A DNA stretch of 64,000 nucleotides from Streptomyces cirratus (GCF_014650775.1 NZ_BMVP01000011.1:124001-188000); one strand, 5' to 3'. Positions 43,151 to 51,536 are shown, numbered from the stretch's first letter. The notes: generated from the sequence alone by a model not told the origin. Made by a program: numbers and translations.

Positions 43151-43194
43151 CAAGCGTCGGCCCGGAAGAGCCGCGACGTGACGAGGAGCGGCCC

Positions 43195-43581
43195 ATGCGC
43201 ATGACCATCGGACAGCTCTCGCAGGCCACCGGGGTTCCCGCGTCCGCCATCCGGTTCTGGGAACGCCACGGCCTGCTGCCCGCGCCCGAGCGCCAGGGCG
43301 GCCAGCGGCGCTACCCGCCGGAAGCGGCGCAGCGGATCGTGGTGCTGCGCAAGTGCCAGCAGGCCGGACTGACCCTGGCGGAGATCGGCGAGTTCCAGGA
43401 GGACCAGGCGACCAGGCAGGCGATGATCCGCGCCAAGATCGCCGAGGTCGAGCAGCGGATGATCGACCTCGACCACGCCCATCAGTTGCTGGTCCACGCC
43501 CTGCGGTGCGGCGAGGAGGACATCGTCACCTGCCCGAAGTTCCGCGAGCAGATGGCGGCTTGGGAGACGCCCTCCGGGTAG
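43195..43581 (+). CDS. MerR-family transcriptional regulator
   Basis: A 128-residue MerR/SoxR-type regulator: winged HTH at residues ~3-40 (MTIGQLSQATGVPASAIRFW), then the coiled-coil dimerisation helix (about 75-110) and a cysteine pair (C105 region and C114) in the C-terminus. ATG 43195 is preceded by GAGGAG. Its 3' end overlaps the converging ATP-binding protein gene by 56 bp, so the two messages may be antisense. Confidence 0.9.
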   Translation: MRMTIGQLSQATGVPASAIRFWERHGLLPAPERQGGQRRYPPEAAQRIVVLRKCQQAGLTLAEIGEFQEDQATRQAMIRAKIAEVEQRMIDLDHAHQLLVHALRCGEEDIVTCPKFREQMAAWETPSG

Positions 43582-43978
43582 TCCCGCCCCACGAGACCTC
43601 CGCCCAGACCACCTTCCCCGGTGCGGGCCCTTCCCGTACGCCCCACCGGTCGGCGAACGCGTCGACCAGCACCAGCCCCCGCCCCGGCGCGCTCAGCACG
43701 GGCAGCCGGTCACCGCGCGTGTCGGCCACCTCGATCCGCAGCACGCCGGGACGCGCGAACAACTCCAGCCGGAACCCCCTCCCGGGCACCCGCCCGTGGG
43801 TGACGGCGTTCACGGCGAGCTCGGCCACGATGACGCGCGGCGCGTCCAAGGGCAGCCCCCAGCCGCGCAGTTGCTCGACGGCGAGCAACCGGGCGAGCCG
43901 GGCCCCACGGGGGGTGGCGGACAGGAGGACGTCATAGTGCCGGGCGTCGAGCGCGCTTGCGGCGAGTTCACTGTTCAC
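43526..43978 (-). CDS. HATPase_c ATP-binding protein (anti-sigma-factor-like)
   Basis: About 150 residues of a histidine-kinase-type ATPase alone. The N box VAELAVNAVTHG (near 50-61), a VADTRGDRLPVL segment (G1 box, near 83-94) and GRGLVLVDAFADRWG (G2 region, near 98-112) are present. Streptomycetes carry many such RsbW/SpoIIAB-like proteins next to XRE/DUF397 genes. The start GTG 43978 is preferred over longer frames. It is divergent from the XRE gene at 44133. Confidence 0.8.
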   Translation of the reverse strand: MNSELAASALDARHYDVLLSATPRGARLARLLAVEQLRGWGLPLDAPRVIVAELAVNAVTHGRVPGRGFRLELFARPGVLRIEVADTRGDRLPVLSAPGRGLVLVDAFADRWGVREGPAPGKVVWAEVSWGGTTRRASPKPPSARGTSGR

Positions 43979-44132
43979 CTCACAGAGCGTGGCGGTGTGT
44001 GCGTAGCGTGAGAAGGCACAACGCCCTTGCGTCCGGGCTTTGTCCGGACGTTGTCCCGTGCTGTCCGGCCCGTCCGGACCGTTGCCCGGGGAAGGGGGCG
44101 TTGAGGACATCGGCTCGTCGGAGGTGGCGCGC

Positions 44133-44990
44133 GTGGGCGTGGACAGTGACGGTACGGAAGACGCCGGCTGGGACGTCGATCCCGAGGACGAACAGGGGGT
44201 CGCGGTCCTGTCCGCGCTCGGCCGCCAGCTCCGCACCTGGCGGGAACAGGCGGGGATGCGGGCCTCGGACCTGGGCGTGGCGATCGGGTACGGGGAGGAC
44301 CTGGTCCGCAAGGTCGAGTCGGGCAGGCGCATCCCACGCCCGGAGTACCTGGACAAGGCGGACGAGGCGTTGGGGGCGGGCGGGAAGATCCGCGCGATGA
44401 AGCCGGACATGGAGCAGGTCCGGTACCCGAAGAAGGTCCGGGCTTTGGCGAAGATGGAAGCTCAAGCTGTCGAGATCGGCACGTACAACAACCACAACAT
44501 TCATGGCTTGTTGCAGACGGAGACCTACGCCGCGGCCTTGTTCGCCATGCGCCGGCCCGCCTATTCGGCGGACGAGGTCGAACGGATACTGGCCGCTCGT
44601 ATGGTCCGGCGGTCGATCTTCGAACGCTCTCCTGCCCCCACGCTCAGCTTCGTCCAAGAAGAGGTGACCCTTCGCCGCCCCATCGGAGGGACAATGGTGA
44701 TGCGCCGACAGCTCGAACGCCTCCTGGAGGTGTGCCAGTTGCAGCATGTCGAGTTTCAGGTGATGCCGACCAACTGCAGCGACCACGCCGGGATGGGCGG
44801 CTTGATCGAGGTGCTGAAGTTCGAGGACGGCTCAGCGGTAGGACGCTCAGAAGGCGCCTTTCACGGCCGCCCCGTCTCCGACCCGAAGCAGCTACGAATC
44901 CTTGAGCTGCGCTATGGCATCATCCGGGCTCAGGCTCTCACGCCCCGAGAGTCGCGCGCCTTCGTCGAGGAACTGCTGGGAGAAACATGA
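44133..44990 (+). CDS. XRE regulator with DUF5753 domain, second copy
   Basis: A 285-residue regulator. HTH: about residues 23-75 (LGRQLRTWREQAGMRASDLG). DUF5753: about 90-282, with IHGLLQTETYAAALFAMR. The GTG at 44133 has GGAGG 8 bp upstream; a longer frame to 44040 lacks a ribosome site. Its TGA overlaps the DUF397 gene (ATGA 44987-44990), so the two are co-translated, unlike the pair at 28024-29324, where a 203-bp gap lies between. Confidence 0.9.
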   Translation: MGVDSDGTEDAGWDVDPEDEQGVAVLSALGRQLRTWREQAGMRASDLGVAIGYGEDLVRKVESGRRIPRPEYLDKADEALGAGGKIRAMKPDMEQVRYPKKVRALAKMEAQAVEIGTYNNHNIHGLLQTETYAAALFAMRRPAYSADEVERILAARMVRRSIFERSPAPTLSFVQEEVTLRRPIGGTMVMRRQLERLLEVCQLQHVEFQVMPTNCSDHAGMGGLIEVLKFEDGSAVGRSEGAFHGRPVSDPKQLRILELRYGIIRAQALTPRESRAFVEELLGET

Positions 44991-45229
44991 TCCACAACCC
45001 CGGGCTGGACTGGTTCAAGAGCAGCTACAGCGACAGCGGCGACGTCAACGACTGCGTCGAGGTCGCCTGGTTCAAGAGCAGTTACAGCAGCAGCAGCGAA
45101 GGTGACGACTGCGTCGAGGTCGCCGCCACGCCCGCCGCCGTCCTCGTCCGGGACTCCAAGGACACCGACATCCCCCACCTCGCCTTCGGCCCCGCCGCCT
45201 GGGCGGGTTTCGTGGCCTCCGCCCGCTGA
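44987..45229 (+). CDS. DUF397 protein with internal duplication
   Basis: An 80-residue protein. The WFKSSYS...DCVEVA module occurs twice (residues 9-27 and 28-46), exactly 19 residues (57 bp) apart and nearly identical at the DNA level, followed by the usual VLVRDSK...HLAFGPAAW end. The duplication is in frame and must be recent. Ordinary DUF397 proteins have one copy and are about 60-70 residues long. Confidence 0.85.
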   Translation: MIHNPGLDWFKSSYSDSGDVNDCVEVAWFKSSYSSSSEGDDCVEVAATPAAVLVRDSKDTDIPHLAFGPAAWAGFVASAR

Positions 45230-45251
45230 GCCGCGCCGCACCGCAGAACAC

Positions 45252-45285
45252 CGCGGCCCCCGCCCGGACGGGGGCGGGGGCCGCG
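45252..45285. terminator. Bidirectional terminator between DUF397 and symporter genes
   Basis: Perfect 14-bp stem CGCGGCCCCCGCCC (45252-45265) with its complement (45272-45285) around a 6-nt loop, between two convergent genes. Confidence 0.75.
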
Positions 45286-45299
45286 ATGGCGGTGGTGGG

Positions 45300-46616
45300 T
45301 CAGGCGGCGACGGCCACCGGGGTGCGGGCCGGCTCCTCCAGCGGGGAGGACGAGGCGGCCGCGTAGGCGTTCTTGTCCAGGATTCCCTCGCGGGCCGAGA
45401 CGATGACCGGGACGACGGCCTGGCCGGCCACGTTGATGGCGGTGCGCATCATGTCCAGGATCGGGTCGATCGCCATCAGCAGGCCCACGCCCTCCAGAGG
45501 CAGGCCCAGCGTGGAGAGGGTCAGGGTCAGCATGACCGTGGCGCCGGTCAGACCCGCCGTGGCGGCGGAGCCGACGACCGACACGAAGGCGATGAGCACG
45601 TACTCCTTGATGCCCAGCTGGACGTCGAAGATCTGCGCGATGAAGATCGCGGCCAGCGCCGGGTAGATCGCGGCGCAGCCGTCCATCTTGGTCGTGGCGC
45701 CGAACGGGACGGCGAAGGAGGCGTACTCCTTCGGGACGCCGAGGCGTTCGGTGACCTTCTGGGTGACCGGCATGGTGCCGACCGACGAGCGGGAGACGAA
45801 GGCCAGCTGGATGGCCGGCCAGGCGCCCTTGAAGAACTGCAGCGGGTTGACCTTGGCGACCGTGGCCAGCAGCAGCGGGTAGACACCGAACAGCACGAGG
45901 GCGGAGCCGATGTAGACGTCCGCGGTGAAGGTGGCGTACTTGCCGATCAGGTCCCAGCCGTAGGTGGCGATGGCGGTGCCGATGAGGCCGACGGTGCCGA
46001 TGGGCGCGAGGCGGATGACCCACCACAGGGCCTTCTGGAGCAGCTCCAGGACGGACTCGGCCAGGGTGAGGACGGGCTGCGCCTTGTTGCCCAGCTTGAG
46101 GGCGGCGATGCCGGCGACGGCGGCGAGGAAGACGATCTGCAGGACGTTCAGCTCGGTGAACGGCGTGACGATGTCCTTCGGCACGATGCCGGTCAGGAAG
46201 TCGATCCACGAGCCCTGGTGCTTGGGCAGCTTGCCGTCCTGCGGGGTGAGGCCGGTGCCGGCGCCCGGGTTGGTCAGCAGGCCGATGGCGAGACCGATGC
46301 CGACCGCGATCAGCGACGTGATCATGAACCAGAGCAGGGTGCGGGAGGCGAGGCGCGCGGCGTTGTTCACCTTGCGCAGGTTGGTGATGGACACCAGGAT
46401 CGCGAAGAAGACGAGGGGGGCGACGGCCAGCTTGAGAAGCTGGATGAAGATGTCGCCGATCTTCTCGAGGGTGGTCCCGAGCCAGCTGATGTCCTGGCTC
46501 TTGGCGAGCCAGCCGAACAGCACGCCGAGCGCGAGACCGGTGACGATCTGGGCCCAGAACGGGAACTTGAACGAGGCCTTGGCGGCGGGGGCCGGGGCCT
46601 GGGGGGTGGCGGACAC
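45300..46616 (-). CDS. Dicarboxylate/amino acid:cation symporter (DAACS family)
   Basis: About 438 residues with the glutamate/aspartate transporter topology: roughly eight hydrophobic helices beginning AQIVTGLALGVLFGWLA and the hallmark segments SSVGTMPVT (re-entrant loop HP1, near 270), PFGATTKMDGCA (near 302) and the GLPLEGVGLL region of HP2 (near 355). The substrate could be glutamate, a C4-dicarboxylate or L-cystine. A Cys-rich leader peptide and a palindromic operator upstream (46795-46953) favour sulfur-linked control, so cystine import is a fair guess. GTG 46616 was chosen because GGAGAG lies ~7 bp upstream; GTG 46622 is possible. Confidence 0.85.
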   Translation of the reverse strand: MSATPQAPAPAAKASFKFPFWAQIVTGLALGVLFGWLAKSQDISWLGTTLEKIGDIFIQLLKLAVAPLVFFAILVSITNLRKVNNAARLASRTLLWFMITSLIAVGIGLAIGLLTNPGAGTGLTPQDGKLPKHQGSWIDFLTGIVPKDIVTPFTELNVLQIVFLAAVAGIAALKLGNKAQPVLTLAESVLELLQKALWWVIRLAPIGTVGLIGTAIATYGWDLIGKYATFTADVYIGSALVLFGVYPLLLATVAKVNPLQFFKGAWPAIQLAFVSRSSVGTMPVTQKVTERLGVPKEYASFAVPFGATTKMDGCAAIYPALAAIFIAQIFDVQLGIKEYVLIAFVSVVGSAATAGLTGATVMLTLTLSTLGLPLEGVGLLMAIDPILDMMRTAINVAGQAVVPVIVSAREGILDKNAYAAASSSPLEEPARTPVAVAA

Positions 46617-46794
46617 GGACACTCTCCGGGGGTGACGCGTCACGGACGACGCGTGAAGAACGGGGACGCGCAGGAACGGGCGGAAGGTTTCTGCGGTGGT
46701 GTGTGCTGGTGGTGACGCGGTGCGGCAGCACCCGGAGGAAGCCGGGCCGGCCGGGACCACTGCCGTATCGGTTGGGCCGTAAGGGGCAGTCGGC

Positions 46795-46902
46795 TCAGCG
46801 ACAGCGGCAACAGGCCGCGGACACGCGGCGGCAGAGGTCGACGTGCAGGCGCGCCACGAGCGGGACGCTCGCGGTCATCTGGTGCGCAACTGTGGTCAAC
46901 AT
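46795..46902 (-). CDS. Cys-rich leader peptide upstream of the symporter
   Basis: A 35-codon open frame ending RLHVDLCRRVSAACCRCR, with four Cys codons in its last ten. Similar short leaders with an HVDLCR core occur upstream of sulfur-metabolism genes in streptomycetes, where ribosome stalling at cysteine codons is thought to sense cysteine supply. The start is uncertain: ATG 46902, ATG 46878 (27 residues) or GTG 46911 with AAGGAG upstream. It ends 178 bp before the symporter start, leaving room for an attenuator. Confidence 0.7.
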   Translation of the reverse strand: MLTTVAHQMTASVPLVARLHVDLCRRVSAACCRCR

Positions 46903-46923
46903 GTTGAACACGCTAACACTTCT

Positions 46924-46953
46924 CCTTTGAGAATCTCAAAGGCGCCCTTTGAG
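46924..46953. promoter_or_regulatory. Palindromic operator upstream of the leader peptide
   Basis: CCTTTGAG-AAT-CTCAAAGG (46924-46942) is a perfect palindrome with 8-bp arms. A third identical half-site, CCTTTGAG, follows at 46946-46953. It lies 22 bp upstream of the leader's ATG, within the likely promoter. The regulator is unknown; nothing next door is an obvious candidate. Confidence 0.55.
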
Positions 46954-47010
46954 CCATGGTCGCGACGGAGCGGAGGCCGCGGCCCCGAACCCGCCCGGAA
47001 ACACACGAAA

Positions 47011-47047
47011 GCCCCAGCGTTACGGGCGGTACTCCCGTTGCTGGGGC
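47011..47047 (-). terminator. Terminator of the DUF4229 gene
   Basis: Outer stem GCCCCAGC/GCTGGGGC (47011-47018 with 47040-47047) and inner stem ACGGG/CCCGT (47022-47026 with 47034-47038), starting 46 bp past the stop codon. Confidence 0.65.
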
Positions 47048-47092
47048 GGATACGTGTGTGAGGAAACTAACCGGGCCGGGGCCCGGTCCGCG

Positions 47093-47401
47093 TCAGGCGA
47101 CGCGGGCGGCGTCGTCGGCCGCGTCCTCCTGGCCGCGGTTCTCGGCGAGCTTCTGCTTCGCACCCGCGACACGTCCGGAGATCTGCGCGGACATCTCGTC
47201 GCGCTGCTTGCGCAGGAGCACGAAGGACAGCGGCGCGGAGAGCACGAGGGCGAGCAGCACGATCCAGGCGAAGTTCGCGTCACCGAGGCCCGCGGGCACC
47301 CAGCCGAGGCGGACGAATACGGCGACCAGCACCAGGCACCCGACGAAGATGCCCAGGCGCATCGCGGTGTAGCGGATCGTCGCGCTCGGCTTGAGGGACA
47401 C
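47093..47401 (-). CDS. DUF4229 membrane protein
   Basis: A ~102-residue protein with two membrane segments (about 17-35, LGIFVGCLVLVAVFVRLGW, and 41-60, ANFAWIVLLALVLSAPLSF) and a charged, Ala-rich cytoplasmic tail (MSAQISGRVAGAKQKLAEN...). This is the actinobacterial DUF4229 pattern. GTG 47401 (after AAGGGG) is preferred; GTG 47437 in the same frame is possible. Function unknown. Confidence 0.75.
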   Translation of the reverse strand: MSLKPSATIRYTAMRLGIFVGCLVLVAVFVRLGWVPAGLGDANFAWIVLLALVLSAPLSFVLLRKQRDEMSAQISGRVAGAKQKLAENRGQEDAADDAARVA

Positions 47402-47488
47402 GGTGACCCCTTCTCTCTCGTCTTCGTACGGCGGCACGTGCCCATCCAGTGAAGCACGCCGCGGCCCGACTCCGGTCCGCCGGGTGCC

Positions 47489-48013
47489 TCAGTGGAGCGG
47501 GAGCAGCATCGTGATGTCGTCGCGGTCGTCTCCCGGGCCGACGCGGATGGCGTCGGGGACGCGGCCGACCTCCTTGTAGCCGCAGGCCGCGTAGAAGTGT
47601 TCCAGGCCGAGGCCGCCGCGGCAGGTCAGGCGGACGGCCTCGATGCCGTCCAGGGCGCGGGCGGCGTCGGCGACGGCCTCCATCAGCGCGCGGCCCGCCC
47701 CCTGGCCCTGGAGGCCGGGGGCGACCATGACGGTGTAGGCCCAGACCCAGTGGCGCATGAGCCGGTGCGGGTTGAGGGCGAGGACGGCGGCGGCGGCGAC
47801 CGTGCCGTCCTCGTCGTGGCCCACGACCAGCCGGTGCGTGCCCTCGGCCATCGCCGCGAGGTGCTTGAGCAGCGCGGGCCGGATGTCCTCGGTGGTGACC
47901 GGCGGGACGAAGCCGACGGCACCGCCCGCGTTGCTGACCTCGGTCCAGAGTTCGAGGAGTCCGTCGCGCAGGGCCGGGCCGACGACGGGATCGACAGTGA
48001 AGGTAAGGGCCAT
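47489..48013 (-). CDS. GNAT-family N-acetyltransferase
   Basis: A 174-residue GNAT enzyme. Motif A, MVAPGLQGQGAGRALM (near 113-128), binds acetyl-CoA, and the C-terminal part (LEHFYAACGYKEVGRVP) is typical of the family. Substrate unknown. The ATG 48013 starts the frame; the longer frame upstream overlaps mqnE and is a shadow. Confidence 0.85.
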   Translation of the reverse strand: MALTFTVDPVVGPALRDGLLELWTEVSNAGGAVGFVPPVTTEDIRPALLKHLAAMAEGTHRLVVGHDEDGTVAAAAVLALNPHRLMRHWVWAYTVMVAPGLQGQGAGRALMEAVADAARALDGIEAVRLTCRGGLGLEHFYAACGYKEVGRVPDAIRVGPGDDRDDITMLLPLH

Positions 48014-48091
48014 ACGCGGAGAGTACTTATTACCTCGGCGGCTCGGCAACCACTGGGGACCCGCCTCTTCCGGCACCCCGCGGCGACGCGA

Positions 48092-48115
48092 GCCCCGGTC
48101 CACCAGGACCGGGGC
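48092..48115 (-). terminator. Terminator downstream of mqnE
   Basis: Perfect 10-bp stem GCCCCGGTCC (48092-48101) with GGACCGGGGC (48106-48115) and an ACCA loop, 26 bp after the mqnE stop. Confidence 0.7.
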
Positions 48116-48141
48116 CCGCTCACGCAGTGGCGTCTGGCGCC

Positions 48142-49305
48142 TCAGACGCGCATCGCCTGCGGCGACTCGCGCAGGTCCGCCTCCGGGCCGGGGTACTCGC
48201 GGATGATCTCGTAGCGCGTGTTGCGCTCGACCGGGCGGAACCCGGCTTCCCGGATGAGTTCCAGGAGGTCGTCGCGGCCCAGCTTGTTCGGGGTGCCGTA
48301 GTTGTCGGCGTCGTGCGTGATCTTGTACTCGACGACCGAGCCGTCCATGTCGTCCGCGCCGTGCTGGAGCGCCAGCTGGGCGGTCTGCACGCCGTGCATC
48401 ACCCAGAAGACCTTCACGTGCGGCACGTTGTCGAACAGCAGACGGGAGACCGCGAAGGTCTTGAGCGCCTCGGCGCCCGTCGCCATCGTCGTGCGCGCCT
48501 GGAGCTTGTTGCGGACCTTGCCGTCCTGCATGTCCACGAAGTCGTGCTGGTAGCGCAGCGGGATGAAGACCTGGAAGCCGCCGGTCTCGTCCTGGAGCTC
48601 GCGCAGCCGCAGCACGTGGTCCACGCGGTGGCGCGGCTCCTCGATGTGCCCGTAGAGCATGGTCGAGGGGGTCTTGAGGCCCTTCGAGTGCGCCAGACGG
48701 TGGATGCGCGACCAGTCTTCCCAGTGGGTGCGGTGGTCCACGATGTGCTGGCGGACCTCCCAGTCGAAGATCTCCGCGCCGCCGCCCGTCAGCGACTCCA
48801 GGCCGGCCTCGATCAACTCGTCCAGGATGTCGGAGGCCGACATGCCGGAGATCGTCTCGAAGTGGTGGATCTCGGTGGCCGTGAACGCCTTGAGGGAGAC
48901 GTTCGGCAGCGCCTCCTTGAGCGCGGAGAGCGAGCGCGGGTAGTAGCGCCACGGCAGGGTGGGGTGCAGGCCGTTGACGATGTGCAGCTCGGTGAGGTTC
49001 TCGTTCTCCATGGCCTTGGCCAGGCGGACGGCTTCCTCGATGCGCATCGTGTACGCGTCCTTCTCGCCCGGCTTGCGCTGGAACGAGCAGTACGCGCAGG
49101 ACGCGGTGCACACGTTGGTCATGTTGAGGTGGCGGTTGACGTTGAAGTGGACGACGTCACCGTTCTTGCGCGTGCGCACCTCGTGGGCGAGGCCGCCCAG
49201 CCAGGCCAGGTCGTCGGACTCGTAGAGGGCGATGCCGTCCTCACGGGTCAGCCGCTCGCCGGAACGGACCTTCTCCTCCAGCTCACGCTTGAGCCCAGCG
49301 TCCAT
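48142..49305 (-). CDS. mqnE: Aminofutalosine synthase MqnE (radical SAM)
   Basis: A 387-residue radical SAM enzyme. The CxxxCxxC cluster motif (C66, C70, C73 in NVCTASCAYC) binds [4Fe-4S]. It joins SAM to the enolpyruvyl benzoate made by MqnA and yields 6-amino-6-deoxyfutalosine, the first committed steps of the futalosine menaquinone pathway. GAGAGG lies before ATG 49305; the frame to 49458 has no support. Neighbours at 50129-54423 encode later steps. Confidence 0.93.
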   Translation of the reverse strand: MDAGLKRELEEKVRSGERLTREDGIALYESDDLAWLGGLAHEVRTRKNGDVVHFNVNRHLNMTNVCTASCAYCSFQRKPGEKDAYTMRIEEAVRLAKAMENENLTELHIVNGLHPTLPWRYYPRSLSALKEALPNVSLKAFTATEIHHFETISGMSASDILDELIEAGLESLTGGGAEIFDWEVRQHIVDHRTHWEDWSRIHRLAHSKGLKTPSTMLYGHIEEPRHRVDHVLRLRELQDETGGFQVFIPLRYQHDFVDMQDGKVRNKLQARTTMATGAEALKTFAVSRLLFDNVPHVKVFWVMHGVQTAQLALQHGADDMDGSVVEYKITHDADNYGTPNKLGRDDLLELIREAGFRPVERNTRYEIIREYPGPEADLRESPQAMRV

Positions 49306-49418
49306 GCCGGTCCTCTCCTCTGTGTGTCCTGCTCTGTCCTGCACTGCCCATGCCCTGCGCTTCTTCGTTGCCCCGCCGACCCCGTGGTGGGTGGCTGCAA
49401 CCGCCACCCACCGTACTC

Positions 49419-49874
49419 TCAGCCCTCCTCGGGCAGTTCCCCGACCCGGTTCTCCCACTTGGTGGAGAGCACGATGGTGGTGCGGGTGCGGGAGACGCCC
49501 TTGGTGCCGGAGAGCTTGCGGATGATCTTCTCCAGGCCGTCCACGTCGTTGGCGCGCACCTTCAACATGAAGGAGTCGTCACCCGCGATGAACCAGCAGT
49601 CCTCGATCTCGGCCAGGTCGCGCAGCCGGCGGGCCACGTCCTCGTGGTCCGCGGCGTCGGAGAGCGAGATGCCGATCAGCGCCGTGACGCCGAGGCCGAG
49701 CGAGGCCGCGTTCACGGTCGCGCGGTAGCCCGTGATCACGCCCGCCGTCTCCAGGCGGTTGATGCGGTCGGTGACGCTGGGGCCGGAGAGGCCCACGAGA
49801 CGGCCCAGCTCCGCGTACGAGGCACGGCCGTTCTCCCGGAGTGCCTGGATGAGCTGCCTGTCCACCGTGTCCAT
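49419..49874 (-). CDS. Lrp/AsnC-family transcriptional regulator
   Basis: A 151-residue regulator: HTH at about residues 17-40 (ASYAELGRLVGLSGPSVTDRI), then the RAM ligand-binding domain (about 65-145). It starts at ATG 49874 and is divergent from a 44-residue gene. It lies upstream of mqnE (113 bp) and may regulate the menaquinone genes, a guess from place only. Confidence 0.9.
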   Translation of the reverse strand: MDTVDRQLIQALRENGRASYAELGRLVGLSGPSVTDRINRLETAGVITGYRATVNAASLGLGVTALIGISLSDAADHEDVARRLRDLAEIEDCWFIAGDDSFMLKVRANDVDGLEKIIRKLSGTKGVSRTRTTIVLSTKWENRVGELPEEG

Positions 49875-49997
49875 TACGTGGAGCCTTCCATTATTCGGCG
49901 ATTCTGCGAGTCTAGGTATAGAATCTAAGGCATACAGGGGTCAACGCCCTGCGAAATCTTTCATCAGATCAAAGACGATCTTCAGGAGTGGTTCACC

Positions 49998-50132
49998 GTG
50001 TACACGATCGAGATGGCCTACGCGCACATGCGACAGCTCCAGGAGCTGGCCAACCGATCCCGCACCGACCAGCCGTCCGCCGCCCACCGCGTCGACAAGA
50101 TGCGCAAGCCGCGCACCGACAAGAAGCGCTAA
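49998..50132 (+). CDS. Small basic protein (44 aa)
   Basis: GTG start with AGGAG about 9 bp upstream. The product begins VYTIEMAYAHMRQLQELANR and ends in KMRKPRTDKKR, strongly basic, with an amphipathic helix likely. Not a shadow of another gene: its frame is the only one with a ribosome site here and it fills the gap between lrp and the ubiX-like gene, overlapping that gene's end by 4 bp. Function unknown; binding nucleic acid or ribosomes would fit the charge. Confidence 0.6.
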   Translation: MYTIEMAYAHMRQLQELANRSRTDQPSAAHRVDKMRKPRTDKKR

Positions 50133-50815
50133 GCACCGCTCGCCTCCCGGGGAGCACGGGAACCTCCGAGCTCCCCCTCCCACCGGCGGTACAGCCGGTG
50201 CGGCACGCCTGCCGCATCCAGCACCCGCCCCGCGACGAAGTCCACCAGATCCTGGATGTGCGTCGCACCCGCGTAGAACGCCGGAGAGGCGGGCAGCACG
50301 ACCGCGCCCGCCTCGTCCAGCGCCACCAGCTGCTTCAAGGTCTGCCCGTTCAGCGGGGTCTCCCGTACCGCGACCACCAGCCGGCGCCGCTCCTTGAGCG
50401 TCACGCTCGCCACGCGCTGGAGCAGGTCCTTCGACAACCCCAGCGCCACCCCGGCCACGCAGGCCGTGGACGCGGGCACGATCAGCATCCCCTTCGCCGG
50501 GTACGAACCCGAGCTCGGGCCGGCGGCCAGGTCCCCGGCACCCCAGTAGCGCACGTCGTCCAGCGCCGACGGGGCGAAACCGCCCGGCTTGCCGTCCGCG
50601 CCGCGTTCCAGCCACCGGGCGAGGTCCTCGCGCCAGTGCGCGTCACGGAACGCGATCCCGGTTTCGTCCAGCAGGGTGAGCCGCGAGGCCCGGCTCACCA
50701 CCAGGTCGACGCTTTCCCCCGCCGCGAGGAGCCCGCGGAGCACCGCCGCCGCGTACGGCGTCCCGGACGCCCCGGAAACCCCGACCACCCACGGGGTGCG
50801 CTTGCCGTCAGTCAT
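50129..50815 (-). CDS. UbiX-family flavin prenyltransferase (futalosine pathway)
   Basis: A 228-residue flavoprotein that makes prenylated FMN for the UbiD-type decarboxylase. The N-terminal VVGVSGASGTPYAA (near 10-23) binds FMN; later VPASTACVAGVALG and VAVRETPLNGQTL match the family. The UbiD-like partner is encoded at 52966. ATG 50815 starts the frame; the longer frame to 50995 overlaps the promoter of the rhomboid gene. Confidence 0.9.
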   Translation of the reverse strand: MTDGKRTPWVVGVSGASGTPYAAAVLRGLLAAGESVDLVVSRASRLTLLDETGIAFRDAHWREDLARWLERGADGKPGGFAPSALDDVRYWGAGDLAAGPSSGSYPAKGMLIVPASTACVAGVALGLSKDLLQRVASVTLKERRRLVVAVRETPLNGQTLKQLVALDEAGAVVLPASPAFYAGATHIQDLVDFVAGRVLDAAGVPHRLYRRWEGELGGSRAPREASGA

Positions 50816-50906
50816 GACTCCGAGACTATCCGGCCACCGCGAGCGGGCACGGAGTAAGGTGCCCGGACGTTCAAAGGGTGGACACGAAAGACGGGGGGGT
50901 GTCGCC

Positions 50907-51536
50907 ATGGACCAGGTGCGCGAGGGACACGGGGTGCGGCGGGGCGGGCACACAGGCCCGGGCGTGGGCGAGTGGAGCCGGACCGAGCGGGCCAAGGCCG
51001 CCGCGAAGCTGATGCTCGGCTGGGTCGCGCTGCTGTGGCTGATCGAGGCGGTGGACTACGCCACGGGCCATGCGCTGGACGCGTACGGGATCACCGCCCG
51101 CGAGGCCGACGGGCTGAGCGGGATACCCCTGGCCCCGTTCCTGCACTTCGGCTTCGACCACGTGGCGTCCAACAGCCTGCCGCTGCTGGTGCTGGGCTTC
51201 GTCGCCGCCCTCAGCGGCATACGCCGCTTCCTCGCGCTGTCGGCGGTCATCACCCTCGCCGACGGCTTCGCGGTGTGGTTGATATCGCCGTCCCACACCG
51301 TCACCGCCGGCGCCTCGGGCCTGATCTTCGGCCTCTTCGGGTACCTGCTGGTGCGCGGCTTCGTGGAGCGCCGGCCGCTGGGAGTGGTGGCCGGGCTGTG
51401 CATAGCCGCCGTCTGGGGCACCACGTTCCTGTCGGGGATCCTGCCCACCGATGCGATGATCAGTTGGCAGGCCCACCTCTTCGGGCTCCTCGCGGGCGTG
51501 GCGGCGGCGTTCATGTTCCGCCGGAGCAGCTCTTAG
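50907..51536 (+). CDS. Rhomboid-family intramembrane serine protease
   Basis: A 209-residue membrane protein with six hydrophobic segments after a 30-residue cytoplasmic tail. Rhomboid motifs: HFGFDHVASN (near 77-86), the catalytic serine in GASGLIFGLFGYL (near 133-145) and a His in WQAHLFGLLAG (near 190-200). ATG 50907 gives the normal length; the frame to 50589 has no support. It sits between two minus-strand menaquinone genes. Confidence 0.85.
   Translation: MDQVREGHGVRRGGHTGPGVGEWSRTERAKAAAKLMLGWVALLWLIEAVDYATGHALDAYGITAREADGLSGIPLAPFLHFGFDHVASNSLPLLVLGFVAALSGIRRFLALSAVITLADGFAVWLISPSHTVTAGASGLIFGLFGYLLVRGFVERRPLGVVAGLCIAAVWGTTFLSGILPTDAMISWQAHLFGLLAGVAAAFMFRRSSS

Noticed and set aside
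46703..47061. Plus-strand short frames opposite the leader peptide
   Set aside because: Weak starts and low-quality coding pattern; the minus-strand leader and operator explain the region better.
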